Shown piece by piece: positions 43,206 to 56,013 of a stretch of DNA of 64,000 bases. The stretch spans positions 320,827 to 384,826 of the forward strand of contig CAJNOI010000073.1 in NCBI GenBank assembly GCA_905250115.1, written 5' to 3'. A program made the translations under genes and the position numbers. The notes below the pieces were generated by a model. That model saw only the letters and a program-made list of their open reading frames with translations. It was not told the origin of the DNA and ran no database searches. This DNA comes from Adineta steineri. Lineage: Eukaryota; Rotifera; Eurotatoria; Adinetida; Adinetidae. Position 1 is the first letter of the stretch; every line of letters begins with the position of its first letter.

Positions 43206-43581
43206 TTTACAATAATATATCAATTTCTATGGTTTTTGTTTTGTTGTTTAATATTTTGTCAATAAAATATGACATTTTAAAAATCATTTACATAAATAAA
43301 TCAATTTCTTTTTTGTATTGTCAAATATCCTAATGCTAATAAAAAACAAATGAAATATTTCATCTAAGAACATGTTTTTCATTTTTATATAAAGAAAATA
43401 GATACAAAAAAAGATGAAGGAAAGTAAAGAAATAAAATAAGTTGAAAGAGAAAAAAGACATTGAATATAATGAACAGAAAAACATGTTGTTACTTTTATA
43501 GACATGCCTTTTATTTGTCTGTTGTAAATTAGTATATAAAATATACATAAAACAACAAAAAAGTAGAATTCATTCACGAAT
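43206..43581. other. convergent 3' flanks, IFT122 / DNAJB
   Basis: 376 nt between two convergent genes; AATAAA occurs at 43261. The minus-strand open frame at 43284-43652 overlaps the Hsp40 terminal exon in another frame and is not a gene. Confidence 0.6.
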
Positions 43582-44889
43582 TTAATTACGTAACGTTGAT
43601 GAAATTGTTTCTTTCTGTTCTTTACTAAGTGCATCTGGAAATTTAATATCAAATTTAACTATAATATCTCCACGAGTTGTCGGTTGTTTTGTATTTGGTA
43701 GGCCATCACCAGAAAGACGTTTTTCAGTTATTGGTTTAATAACATCATTCAATTGTAATTTTCTTATACGATTTGGATCAAGTGTCGGAACATTAATAGT
43801 TGTTCCGCATAATGCCTTTAAATAAACAAAAATATTCGAGATAAAATATATTATTTATAACTTACATCTTTGAGAGTAATTTTTGCTGTATAAATAAGAT
43901 CTGCACCTTCTCGACGAAATGTTGAATGTGGTTTATCTTTAATGATAAATATAATATCAGCTGGTATTGTTGTTGCACTCTGATCACCTTCACGTGGAAA
44001 GGTTATTTTTGTTCCTTGTTTCCATCCTGGTTTTATATCAATTGTTAAAACTTTATCTTCTGAACGTGTTGTACGATTATCAGGATTTAAAACTTTTCGA
44101 GATATTTTCATTTTTTTCGTTGTACCACTAGCAATTTCTTCTAATGTGACATATAGTTCATGTTCAATAGGTGGATCTTGAGTTTTTTTTCTTTGCATTT
44201 GACTATGTTGGTGTTGACTAGGATGACCTCCGAAATTGAAACCTCCCATATTACCGAATCCACCAAAATTACCGCCTGGTCCTTCATCATCTTCGCCACT
44301 GAAAAACATGGCAAATGGATCAGCACCTCCCTGAAAAATTCCAAAAAGAATTTAATATTAAAATAAAAAATTTTCTTACAAAAAACATTCGAAAAGTTTG
44401 ATGTGGATCAACATTAGCTTGAGAAAAGTATTGACCAGCGCCACCGGGGCCACCGCTTGGACCGCCGACGCCACCTTTCAAACCTAATTTTTAGAAAAAA
44501 AACAATAAATTAAATTATTTAAATAAAAATTAAATTTTGTTTTTGTACCTTCTTCGCCATATTTATCGAATATTTCTTTCTTCTTTGGATCAGATAAGAT
44601 TTCATATGCTTCAGCTATCGACTTAAATTTTTCTTCCGCACCAGCTTCTTTATTTTTATCGGGATGATATTTTAATGCACTAAAATTGATTCATCGAATT
44701 AGAAAATACGAATGTTTTAAATTAAAAATTATAGACATTTACAGCTTTCGATAAGCTTTTTTTATGTCGTCATCAGAGGAGCCTTTGCTTAAACCTAGAC
44801 AAAAATTTTAAACAAAAGAATATAATTTTAAAAATATAAAATTTTATTTTTTTTTTTATACCTAATATTTTATAATAATCTTTACCCAT
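43582..44889 (-). CDS. DNAJB: Hsp40 co-chaperone, DNAJB1/4/5 type
   Basis: Stimulates Hsp70 ATPase and delivers unfolded clients in the cytosol or nucleus. The start is [10 protein letters not shown] at 44889. The J domain has the YHPDK motif (near 44660). A Gly-rich linker contains [14 protein letters not shown] and, around an FFGGADPF-like segment, [15 protein letters not shown]-terminal domain I shows [19 protein letters not shown] and domain II shows [16 protein letters not shown], then [13 protein letters not shown]. There is no zinc-finger region, hence class II. The stop is at 43584-43582 after SSTLRN. The J-domain exons are small and separated by 40-80 nt introns. It resembles DNAJB1/4 rather than the axonemal DNAJB13, because the HPD motif is intact and the G/F region is long. 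A candidate heat-shock element lies upstream at 45061. Confidence 0.93.
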
Positions 44890-45256
44890 AATGTGTATAA
44901 GAATATAAATAAAATAAAAATCTGTAAAAAAATATCTTATTTTCTCTAGTTATACTAACATAACAATTGTAATACGTGTCTACTTTTATTCTTTCGTAAT
45001 ATTCTGTTTTATCGTTCTTTCTTCTTCCTAATCGATTGAAGAAAGCAGCAGCCGAGAATCGTCTAGAAGCTTCTTCGCTACCACAACAGAACAAGTATAT
45101 GAAAGAAACAAAAAGAAAGACATCGAAGATTTGTAATAAAAAACACCAATAGAGAATAAGTCGCTAGAAGTTATTTTATTCTTCGATGTTATTTATTACC
45201 ATGGAATATTGAGAATGAATGGCGTTTTTAAAATTTAGTTTGATTAAAAACATAAG
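44890..45256. promoter_or_regulatory. divergent promoter region DNAJB / RSPH10B
   Basis: 367 nt between two start codons on opposite strands, so it must hold both promoters. It is less AT-rich around 45000-45080, where the heat-shock-element candidate sits. Confidence 0.6.
45061..45073. promoter_or_regulatory. candidate heat-shock element
   Basis: GTCTAGAAGCTTC fits the alternating NTTCNNGAANNTTC pattern with one mismatch in the first unit. It lies about 170 nt upstream of the Hsp40 start codon. Heat-shock factor sites in front of DNAJB1-type genes are well known; use here is inferred from position and pattern only. Confidence 0.45.
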
Positions 45257-48200
45257 ATGCCAGCAAAAGCAGGTGGAAAAAAAACTGCTAAATCTGAAGA
45301 TGATACAAAGAAAAAAGAGTCAACTAAAAATTCGAAAAAAGGTACTGATGAAACCGGTGATAATGTTTCAGCAACTGGACATGCGTCACCAACGAAAACA
45401 GCAGCAGGAAATTTAGCTCGAAGTTCATCTCAAGCTGGTACACCAATAGATGAAAATATGAATAAAGACACAGGTGGATTAACATCAGAACCTAGTCAAC
45501 ATACAGAAGGAAATCGTGAAGGTGGTGAAACTGGAGATAATGCGACGATAGCAGGTGTAGCAGATGCTGATATTAAATATGAAGAACCTATTTTACCTAA
45601 TCTAATTGTATTAAGGTTTGATGAATATATAAATATATATGTATTGCATTTTTCTTTTGAAATAGTTATGAAGGAGGAAAAGAAAAAGGATTATATGAAG
45701 GATATGGTACAGCGACATATGTTGGTGGTCATAACTATACAGTAAAAAAATTGAAAAATGAAATTTTTTACTTTTATTTATATAATTTTATAGGGTGATT
45801 GGAGTGGTGGTATGATGAATGGACAAGGACGTTATGAATGGGCTGATGGTGTAGTTTACTCAGGCTCTATTGTGAATAATCAATTGGAAGGTATTGGAAC
45901 ATATCGTTGGCCTGATGGAAGGTACATAAAAATGAATAAATCTCTTTCTGAATCTTATATTAACATACAGGAACTTCTTCAAATAGTTCCTAATGAATAG
46001 ACAAAATTGTACTAAAATAATCATTCTAGAAAAAGCTTTTCTTATAACCATTTTTATGATAAATTAGTATGCTAAAGCTTTACGTAGAGTGTATCATTCA
46101 TTTTCTTTCAAAGATCATTCGTATTTAAATAATTTCGTTTTTTTTTAAATATCTATAGTGAATATCATGGTGATGTACTTCGTGGTCGGCGTCATGGTAC
46201 AGGAGTATTTCGTCATGGACAAAGTCCACTTACTTATGAAGGTGAATGGAATATGGGTAATATGCATGGAAGAGTATGTTGAAATTTTTTATTGAATAGA
46301 TTAATTTTATTTGATTTATTTAGGGTACATTACAATTCGATGGTACAGGACAAAATTATTATACAGGTGATTTTATTCTTAATATCCCATTTGGTAAAGG
46401 TCGTCGACAATATGCATCTGGTAATTTATATGAAGGAATGTGGGTCAATGGTAAACGACATGGATATGGAGTATTTTCTTGGAGTAATGGAAATGGAGAA
46501 TATATAGGACAATGGGAAAATGGGATACAGGTTTGTTTATTTTTCTTTTATATATATATACTGAAAAATAAAATATTTGAAATTAGCAAGGACATGGTAT
46601 TCATATTTGGTATATTATTCGAGCTGAAGAATCACAATATGCTTTGAGAAATTATTATGAAGGAAATTTTCTTAATGGACGAAGACATGGACAAGGAACA
46701 TTCTATTATTCAAGTGGAACAAAATATATCGGAGAATGGAAATCCGATCAAAAACATGGAAAAGTAATAGAATTAATAAATATTTTAAAAAGAAAGAAAA
46801 ATTGATTATTTAGGGTAAAGTCATATTACGAAATGGTACAGTAATTGAAGCTGATTTTTCATATGATCGTATCACAACACCTTTAACAAATGATATGACA
46901 TCAATGTTATTAATTGAATTACCTGAAATAGGATCAATAGGATCAATACCATCTGGTAAGATAAGACCTCTTTCATCTCTTTATATAAATGCAAAAATTG
47001 GATTATTTTCATAGCATCAAATACACTTGATCCAAATAATTTAAGACGAAGTGAAAGTCGAAATACAATTGGTCCTAGTTTTAAATTACAATTCGAACCT
47101 GTTTTTAATCATTTATCAACAATAGAAGATGAAAAAAAGAAAATTACAGAACAAGTATGGAATTTAAACATAATCTTGCATTCTATTTTTTGTTTATTAG
47201 GTTTTTCATGTTCTATTTCGTAATCTTCCACAATTAAATCGACTGTATCGTATATACGCTCGATTAGGTGTTGATTTAGAAACAAATATTGATAATACTT
47301 TTCTTATGACACGTATACAATTTTGGCGATTTATTCTTGATTGTAATTTACATAGTTATGGTGTTACATTAATCGAATATGATCGAATGATTGGTAAAAA
47401 TAATTTCTATTTTCTTGATTGTTAATGAATCTTTTATTTTTTTTATTTTAGCTGAATGTTTACCAACAGTAAATCTTCATGGACCAGATGAATCAGTTTT
47501 AGTACGAGAATTTTTAAATGCTATTGCTATTATTTGTTTTCATTTACATCGATTGAAAAAAATGTGAGTATATCTAATATTACTGTGTTTTTTTCGATCG
47601 TTAAAACGAAATTTTATTTATATAGACAAAGTGAATCTTCATCGGAACAACAACAACAACAACCGATTAGTTTACAAATTGCTTCTTCAATGGAAACAAT
47701 TATTGAAAAAAATATTTTACAACAAGCAGGAAAAATTCGAGGTTTGTAATTAGGAAATTGATTTCAATTTGTCAAATCTACAAAAAAATTCGTGAATCAG
47801 ACAATAACTATTTTTCTATTTATCATTCATAATGAAGCAAAAAGAGGATTTATTTTAGTAATAAATACTTCCGTTCGATGAATTGCAATCATGTAGAATC
47901 AAAATGAATAGTATCAGGAAAAAAGTTGTGAATCTAGTTTTTATTTTCTTCACGCTTTGAAACATTCTAAGTTCGGTAACTAATAAAAGATCAACTTTTC
48001 TTTATATTCAAATTGAAATCTTAATCGAGTGAGAATATGAGATTCGAGCTTGGCAGAATCTAGAACTTGTTAGTTATTCCGCTTTTGAAGATACTCAAGA
48101 TTGTTTGTGTATAAGCCAAATAAGTTTACGCTATCAAATACTTTCATATTTTTTCTGCTACGAGATTATTTAAATCTAAATTGTCATACTACAGTTTGTA

Positions 48201-49834
48201 GAAAAATTGAGTTAATTACATACTTAGTATGAAATTAAGTCTAATTGTTAGAGTCTGTTAAAACTCAACAAAGCTTACGCTAATCTAAAAGGCTCATTAT
48301 CCCAGGCAGACAAGAATTTGAAAAAACGCGTGTTAACGTACAGTCGGGAACCTCGACTGTGAGCTAAACACGTCAACTAATAAAACGCCAAAAACGCCGT
48401 TTTTAACGTGTAACTGGCACTATCGGAACGTTAAAACGTTACAAATCTGACTTTTTTAGCGTTTTAACGTGCTTTTTTATACATCTCAAAAGCTATGCGT
48501 TTAAACGCTAAAAAAGTGAGATTCGTAACGTTTTAACGTTCTGAAAGTGCCAGTTACACGTTAAAAACGGCGTTTTTGGCGTTTTATTAGTTGGCGTGTT
48601 CAGCTCACAGTCGAGGTTACCGACTGTACGTTTACACACGTTTTTTCAAATGCTTGTCTGCCTGGGTAGTACTGACGCTCATTTTGAATTCGAATCGATC
48701 CTTTTTTTATACATTGATAACTGTTATTGCATTCCACATTTTCAACTCATCAGATCGAAGATTTATTATTCAATATCAAAATTTTGTTTTTCCTATACTA
48801 TGTAGACGATAAATATATCGATTTTAAAATTTCGAATTTATATTATAATTCTTCTTAATAGGAAATCTATTTACTGATCCACAAAAATATATTCAAGCAT
48901 TTCCATATAAAGAACAATGTTACAAGATTTATTTATCATTTTGTACAAAAAAAAAAGTTTGTTTTTGATATTTATTATTTGAATTTTTTTCTAATTATTT
49001 TTCTATTCAAAAGAATAAACCAGATGATATTACTATGCAAAAACGTGATTTTTTGTTAATGCTTAAACATTTTCAATTAGTTGATAGTGTACATTTAACA
49101 GCATCACGTGTAATATCTATATTAGCTGAAGAAGATCCAAATATTCGACCATCAGGTTCAACAAAAAATTCCGATATTCGTTTAGATATCGAAGTAAATC
49201 TATTATTTTCAATTTATTATTTGTATAAAAATAACAATTACTATTCAGATGTCCTTTCTCGAATTCTTTGAAGCATTAATTTCTTGTGCACTTGTTTATC
49301 CTGTTAATAAATTTTATAATAATTACAACAGACCATCGAAAACAGCTGGATCTGATCGTAGTCTTGGTTCACAACCATCGATTGGTTCGGTAAAATAATA
49401 ATTAATATCATGTTTAATAAGAAATAATTATTCGCTTTTCTTAGCCAAATAATCATGATCAATATCAAGAAAGTCGTGCATCAGAACTTCCAACAATTGT
49501 TGTTCGTGAAGTATCTGAATTCATTGGTGAAGGTACAGATGATATTGACAAAACTCAATCCTTACTCAGTCGAGGTATGTTTATTTTCTATAAATTTTTA
49601 TTGGATTTATATTTCAATAAAATAGAACATCAAGATCCAATAAATAGTGAAACATCATTATCTGCATATGCATCAAAGATTCATGCATTCTTTCAAGGTA
49701 TATTTTTACCAGCGTCTATGACACATAAACATATTCGTGAACAAATTCGTGTTGATCAAGAAAAAACATGGCAAGGTTTACTACCAGATAATAATCCATC
49801 ATGGTCAAAAAAATATACTGTACTTGTTGAATAA
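45257..49834 (+). CDS. RSPH10B: radial spoke head 10 homologue B (MORN-repeat protein)
   Basis: Axonemal MORN protein. ATG at 45257 opens a Lys/Thr/Gly-rich disordered first exon (about 118 aa), ending PNLIVLR. MORN repeats follow from about 45664 to 46860: YEGYGTATY, GRYEWADGVVYSGS, GTYRWPDG, YHGDVLRGRRHGTGVF, YEGEWNMGNMHGRG, YASGNLYEGMWVNGKRHG, YIGQWENG, YEGNFLNGRRHGQGTF and YIGEWKSDQKHGKG, about ten in all. The C-terminal part (RIYARLGVD, FWRFILDCNLHSYG, SLLSREHQDP, FFQGIFLPASM) matches the conserved tail of RSPH10B, and the stop is at 49832-49834. About fifteen exons; the largest intron (about 47743-48860) contains a 366-bp palindromic element. Confidence 0.9.
48301..48666. mobile_element. 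366-bp near-perfect palindromic element in an RSPH10B intron
   Basis: The arms run from each end almost to the centre. The left begins CCCAGGCAGACAAGAATTTG and the right end is its complement (CTTGTCTGCCTGGG). Each arm is about 165 nt, and they match at over 90% by eye, around a loop of roughly 25 nt (near 48470-48495). Shared internal words include CAGTCG, AACGCCAAAAACGCCG and TTTTTAGCGTTT. There is no open frame. I could not find a secure target duplication (left flank CTCATTAT, right flank TAGTACTG). Confidence 0.85.
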
Positions 49835-51339
49835 ATATACAACAAAACTAGTATTTTTTTTCCTTTTTAAATAAATATCCAAATAAAAAAATTAGAAATT
49901 TTATTTAATACTTATTGAATTGTGTATATCTGCCGATTTTCTTTTAATAATATAGATAAGATCCTTAGGGATAACACTTCCAAGAATCATTTTATACTTC
50001 AAAGTATAATTTTCAAATGTCGATATATCTCCCACTTCTGTTTGATCTGATTCAGTTTGAGAAGCGAAATTATTTTACTTGAAATAGGCACATTCTATTG
50101 ATTTATATGTTCTATTGTCTATTATTTGTTCCAATAGAGATATTATTCTTTCTGTTCGAGTAATCTCATTAATACTATATAACATTAATATTATGATTAA
50201 GTGTGTTCACATCCTTTCCATTGTATGTTATCGCTCTTTTTTATGGTTTCTCTTTCATTTTATTGCAGCTAAATCAATAAAATTGTGTGAGAAATTTCTA
50301 ATAGAAGAAGTGTAATGTTGATCGCATTACATTTTATTATATGTCTTCTCATAAAGATAACGCATCCTTATCATACGTAGTATACCTTTATATAATCGTA
50401 CATCAAAGAACAGAAAAAGATTGATAAGGCCAAAGTACAATGTGATGTATCAAGTAAGGACAAAAAGATAAGCACGTGCATACAGTGCACGTAGCGGGAG
50501 TGTTACACATTATTTATGCCTTGAGATCTAGCATCTCACTATCAGATAGTTGAACAATATTTGTTGACGACGCAGAATATATCGTTGTTGGTGATATTGA
50601 AAAGGTAAATTGTCAATTATTCTTCAGAGCATTAGCATTTTTGTTTTGTGTTTTTCATTTTACATGTGCTGCCCAACAGCTTTCCAGCTTTTGTTAGAAC
50701 AGTTCAAATAACCACTACGACATAGTGTATAAATCAATCTTGTTTTTGATGAACCTTGATTTAGCCACGTTTTTACTGAATTTCTATTATTATCCAATTT
50801 ATTCAGTTATGATTGATTGATTGATTTTTGTTTCATAGCCGAGCATTTATGAATAGAACTGACAGAAATATTACAATGCGATTATAATACACTCGTATCG
50901 TTTATTCAACGCGACAGACGTATTTTGACTGGGGACGTAACCAGAGAAGGTTGTAGAGGGGCTGGCGTAGTTTTCAAGGAGAGGGAAGGAGTTAGATCCC
51001 ACCAGGGGTAGTGACTGAGCCCTCGTTTGGTTACTCGACTACTATTTCCATCACGAGATATTATTCCGTCGCCTTATAAATGATGAAAAACCATTGCGTC
51101 GTATAATCTGTTTATTTTTCAATACAAAAAAAAGTACTTGGATCAAATCAAAATTATAGACGATATATAAATGTATGTATCACTTCTGTTGTGTATATGA
51201 TCGTTGCACATCTAAGTATATGAATAAAACGTTATGAGAAAAAAGAAATTACTAATGTAGAAAAAAAAACTGTATCAATAAATTCCTAAGTATTTTTGAT
51301 TCATGTCGGTTTGAGAAAGCGTAAAAAAGAAAGATTAAT
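49835..51339. other. convergent intergenic region RSPH10B / CAPSL
   Basis: 1.5 kb. A short palindrome, GCACGTGCATACAGTGCACGT, is at 50472-50492. A GC-rich patch at about 50930-51030 was examined for a tRNA or small RNA and none folds convincingly. No gene supported; the open frame 50115-50315 has no homology. Confidence 0.5.
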
Positions 51340-52185
<846 letters not shown>

Positions 52186-52819
52186 GATATCAGTGCGTAA
52201 ATATTAACAAGTACTCTATTTCCTAAACTATAAATAATCACTTCGTGATTGTCTAAATGCCTGATCTACTGATAAAATTCTTTCACTGAAATATGCTAAA
52301 TTGCTGGAATAATTTTGTGGCGACATCACCATACAACCGTTACAATTCAAACTGAGTTGTTAAGGAAACCAACAGAGGGCACTGTAAATTAATCAAATAG
52401 TCCAATCGAGAAAATTCTTTGAAAATTAATTATTTTAATTCTTAAAAACTTCAATAAAATTTCTATTTCTTTAAAAAATAAAACTTACCAATCATCGAAT
52501 AACACACCGAGCGCTACTATCGATTGTTAACTAAATGATCATCATTCGTAATCGTTTCATTTTGTTGTATGTTTGTTTGAGTTATTCCATTCATCTATTG
52601 ATCATTGGACAATCACTTTTCATTTATTCAATAACACACGATTCGACGAAATAATAAACTCTCAAATTACATGGTTATGCTTCGATGAATATCTTGCTCG
52701 AGAACCTTCGACTTTTCTTCATTTTGACTCATGATGATTTCTACAACAAAAATTCAAAGCGTCATCTATAGAAAAAACTTATTTTTGCTTGTTTAGATTA
52801 TTGTAAATTTTTTGTTGAT
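52186..52819. promoter_or_regulatory. divergent intergenic region CAPSL / unknown gene
   Basis: 634 nt between divergent genes. TTGCTTGTTTAG at 52786-52797 looks like a splice acceptor before the 52820 start, so the plus-strand gene may have a 5' UTR intron. No other signal recognised. Confidence 0.4.
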
Positions 52820-53431
52820 ATGACAGCAACTGCATGTTGTTCATCAAATTCAATTATCTATCAAATGCCAGTCATTGCAACAAGATCACAATTTACTCCA
52901 ATTTTACCTCGAGCATCGATAGCATCATCAATTTTATCAACGCCGGATATCTGTAAACCACCAATCAAATTTAAAAGTGATATAAATAATAATAATAATA
53001 ATAATAACGATAATAATAATAATAAAACTCAAGAAAATATTGAGGAGATATTTCACGTGACAAGTGATGATGAAGAAGAAATTCTCGCATATGTTGGTCT
53101 TCGACGTAAGACTAAAAAATCTTCTGTGTCTTTACCAATATTACGACCATTGGCAAAACGATTAACTGCTCCACTTTGTTTACTTCCATTAGCTAAGAAT
53201 GGTGATCGTGTTCGACAATCTTTATATATTCTATTACCATTCTTAAAATTCTTATCAATTACAAATGATATTGAACTATTTTGTTCATCAGATGGAAAAG
53301 CCACAGCTGATAGTCTGCTACTACGTTCATTAACTCAAACACGTATGTCAAAATCAATACATAAAAAGAAACACAAACGAAAAGTATCGAAATCAGGTAA
53401 TGACGAAAATCTCATAAGACATTTTGATTAA
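52820..53431 (+). CDS. uncharacterised basic, low-complexity protein
   Basis: Single exon of 203 aa. The N-terminal half is Ser/Ile/Pro-rich. An Asn run encoded by AAT repeats (about 52986-53025) follows, then an acidic cluster, TSDDEEEILAYVGLRR. A Leu/Pro-rich stretch (LPILRPLAKRLTAPLCLLPL) comes next, and near the C-terminus a strongly basic block, KKKHKRKVSK, looks like a nuclear localisation signal. There are no transmembrane segments. I do not recognise the family. Coding status rests on frame length, protein-like composition outside the Asn run and a possible upstream acceptor. A nuclear role is possible but only inferred. Confidence 0.6.
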   Translation: MTATACCSSNSIIYQMPVIATRSQFTPILPRASIASSILSTPDICKPPIKFKSDINNNNNNNNDNNNNKTQENIEEIFHVTSDDEEEILAYVGLRRKTKKSSVSLPILRPLAKRLTAPLCLLPLAKNGDRVRQSLYILLPFLKFLSITNDIELFCSSDGKATADSLLLRSLTQTRMSKSIHKKKHKRKVSKSGNDENLIRHFD

Positions 53432-54186
53432 ATCTATCCAGAGATTTTCCTCCGTATAATACCTATATTTGTAAATATGATTACTATATGTTAATGATTA
53501 TTTTGAGTGATAAAGTACAGACATTGATTTGCACGATTATAAATAATATATATTGTTCGATCACGTAATTTCTGCATGATAAAATGTGTTTGTTGTGTGC
53601 GAGTATTCGAGAGGATTTCTAATTTGATTATAAAAATAACGCCTTACTGTAAAATACGAATTCCTTTTACAGCTCGAAATTTCGATACGAGCTAAATACT
53701 ATAGCTGTACATTCTTCTTGTGAAGACGAAATTTTAATAAGAACAGCTTTCCAACACTTTTTCCATAAAACTAAGAAAGGCATATTTATGTAATAGAAAA
53801 AATATCTTACTTGTGTGCTGATATCATTTCATTAGAACATATTGTACTTAAAATTTTCGAATCTGAGTATAAAACGATACTCGTAATACTTTCAAACAAA
53901 TACTGTTTCGATATCGAAATCCGAGTCACTTTGCTAATAGGAATTTTACTGATTTATTCAAGTGTCTAGCACACTGGGCATATTTTAATGATAGCCTTAG
54001 TAATGATTGCATTAATATCAAGTTAGTTTTACTCTTAACTAGAATCTCTGGTAAATAGTTTTTGTTAATTGTTGATAGAAGTGATGAAACAGGTTACGTG
54101 ATCTAGATTTCATTATAAAAAAATTATATCAATATATTTAAAATGTTGATTAAAAATCGTTTTTCTTCTATACAGAATTTATCACA
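53432..54186. other. intergenic, nothing recognised
   Basis: 755 nt of AT-rich sequence; the end at 54171-54176 (CTATACAG) resembles a splice acceptor for the frame that starts at 54187. Confidence 0.5.
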
Positions 54187-54307
54187 ATGGCTACTAATAC
54201 TTTTCGCAATAATACAAAAAGAACGCCAATGGCTAAATATATTCATTCAACTATTCAATGTTCTGTTGTTCTCGATCGTTTGGAACAGTCTACTATTAAT
54301 CAGATAA
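54187..54307 (+). CDS. partial unknown protein, cut by the gap
   Basis: ATG at 54187, 10 nt after an acceptor-like CTATACAG, opens 40 codons (MATNTFRNNTKRTP, then MAKYIHSTIQCSVVLDRLEQ) that run into the N gap. There is no homology I recognise, and the continuation after the gap is not open in an obvious frame. It could be a real 5' coding exon or chance. Confidence 0.3.
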
Positions 54308-54407
54308 NNNNNNNNNNNNNNNNNNNNNNNNNNNNNNNNNNNNNNNNNNNNNNNNNNNNNNNNNNNNNNNNNNNNNNNNNNNNNNNNNNNNNNNNNNNNN
54401 NNNNNNN
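54308..54407. other. assembly gap (100 N)
   Basis: 100 N of unknown true length. It may interrupt one or two small genes, since frames that look coding run into it from both sides on opposite strands. Confidence 0.99.
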
Positions 54408-54515
54408 TGGACAATGATCTTTTGAGAAAATCTTATGGAAGAAATCAGTAAATACAGCAGAAGAATTATCAGTTAAAGATAAGATAAGAAAAAAGAAAAG
54501 AATTAATGCTTTCAT
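54408..54515 (-). CDS. partial secreted protein running into the gap
   Basis: On the minus strand ATG at 54515 begins a convincing signal peptide (MKALILFFFLILSLT, cleavage probably after SSA), then VFTDFFHKIFSKDHCP up to the gap. No family can be named from 36 residues. A signal peptide by chance in AT-rich DNA is possible (Leu, Ile and Phe codons are AT-rich), so confidence is low. Confidence 0.3.
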
Positions 54516-56013
54516 GATCAGTTTTGTATACAGAATAAAATGATTTTCTAATGACAAAACAAGTATTTATATCGAATGAAAGAAAAGAATAAGAAGAAAT
54601 ATCTAAACTATAATGATTTTGTTTATCTTTGTATTACCTAGATTTATAAAATACAGAAAGAAGAAAAAACATGTGTTATTATTTTACCATATGAACTTTT
54701 AACTCGAAATATTATAGAACGTAAGGTAAAAATTCGAGTGAAATTTATTTTTACTTTTTTCCTACATGAATCGATCGAACATGAGCTGCTGATCACGGTG
54801 AACTACTTTTTTGAAGCTGTTTTCTAGTCAAAAATCATTATGTTTTTTTTCTTGGAATTTTTAGAGAATATTCCTTTCAGATTCAGCATTCAAAACTGAT
54901 TCTGGACAAGGTCTGAAATCGGTATTAACTCAAAAATTCTTTTTATCCATCGAATACTCATATTCAAACCAAATGCCTTGAAATTTTTGCACTAGATTTT
55001 ATTTAACGTATATATACTTTCCTTGAACTAAACTTATGTTTCATGAATATGCTTTACAAAAACATTGAGAAAATAATTTCATGTGATTTTGATTAAATAT
55101 TATTTTCATTGATCAATATTACACATTCTTATGTTTTCAATAAACAGATTTATTTATTCTATGAATCAATGCCAAATGTCAGAAACATGTATGTCAGTTC
55201 GACCTCATAAAAAGTTTTTTGAGTTTCACCTAGAGATATTTAAAATGACCTTTGAATATTGAAAGAGATTTTGTTGTCATTATTAATACATATATGTTGG
55301 CTCTTATCGATTATTTTTGAATTAGTTTGTAGATTGTGTACAAAGTAAAATTAAGTCCTAATGATTGCATTTTATATATAGTTTTTTAGATGGTTTTATG
55401 CACTTATTACTGAATATTAATAAAGTTAAATTAATATTCAATAAAAACAATTATCTCTGTTCTATTTTATCAAACTTTCCTTGGGTCGAAATCTTATTTG
55501 AGTCTTTTTAAATAATATTTTATATAAAAATTCTTGATACTTTATTTAACTCTTGCTGGAAGAATCGTCGTAATTTGAATATTTTGCGTATATCTTAAAT
55601 CTATTTTATCTTTCTAATAAAATATTGAGCTTATATATTTATTCATATTCTCATTGACAGTCAATTTCAAATTGAATAATTTATGTTCTTTAAATGAAAC
55701 GAGATCTCTTTTCATATTTAATTCTATTCTAGAACATAGATTTATTGTTAAATGAAGAGATTTTAATGTATAAAATAATTTTCAAAAATGCTATGAAAAA
55801 AATGAATTTCATTAAAGTTAAATTAACCTTTAGCTAGTCCAAAAAGAGAAACGCAAATTTTTTTTATGAAAGATTATTATTTACCTGCAGCATTATTAAA
55901 AAAAAAGACGGTTGAAAAGTAACAAAAAGTAGCGTTTGTTTTCAATATAAATAAGTATAAAGATTATTATCATACTTAAACTGTATTCATCAATAAATAA
56001 TTAGTTAAATAAG
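54516..56013. other. intergenic upstream of the receptor
   Basis: 1.5 kb of AT-rich sequence with no gene, RNA or clear repeat seen. Confidence 0.55.

Noticed and set aside
43284-43652. 122-aa minus-strand frame near the Hsp40 gene
   Set aside because: It overlaps the Hsp40 terminal exon in a different frame and is otherwise AT-rich 3' flank.
48591-48812. Two overlapping plus-strand frames
   Set aside because: They begin in the right arm of the palindromic element and lie in an RSPH10B intron.
52986-53025. Asn run as evidence of a regulatory polyasparagine domain
   Set aside because: It is a plain AAT microsatellite; its presence says nothing secure about function.
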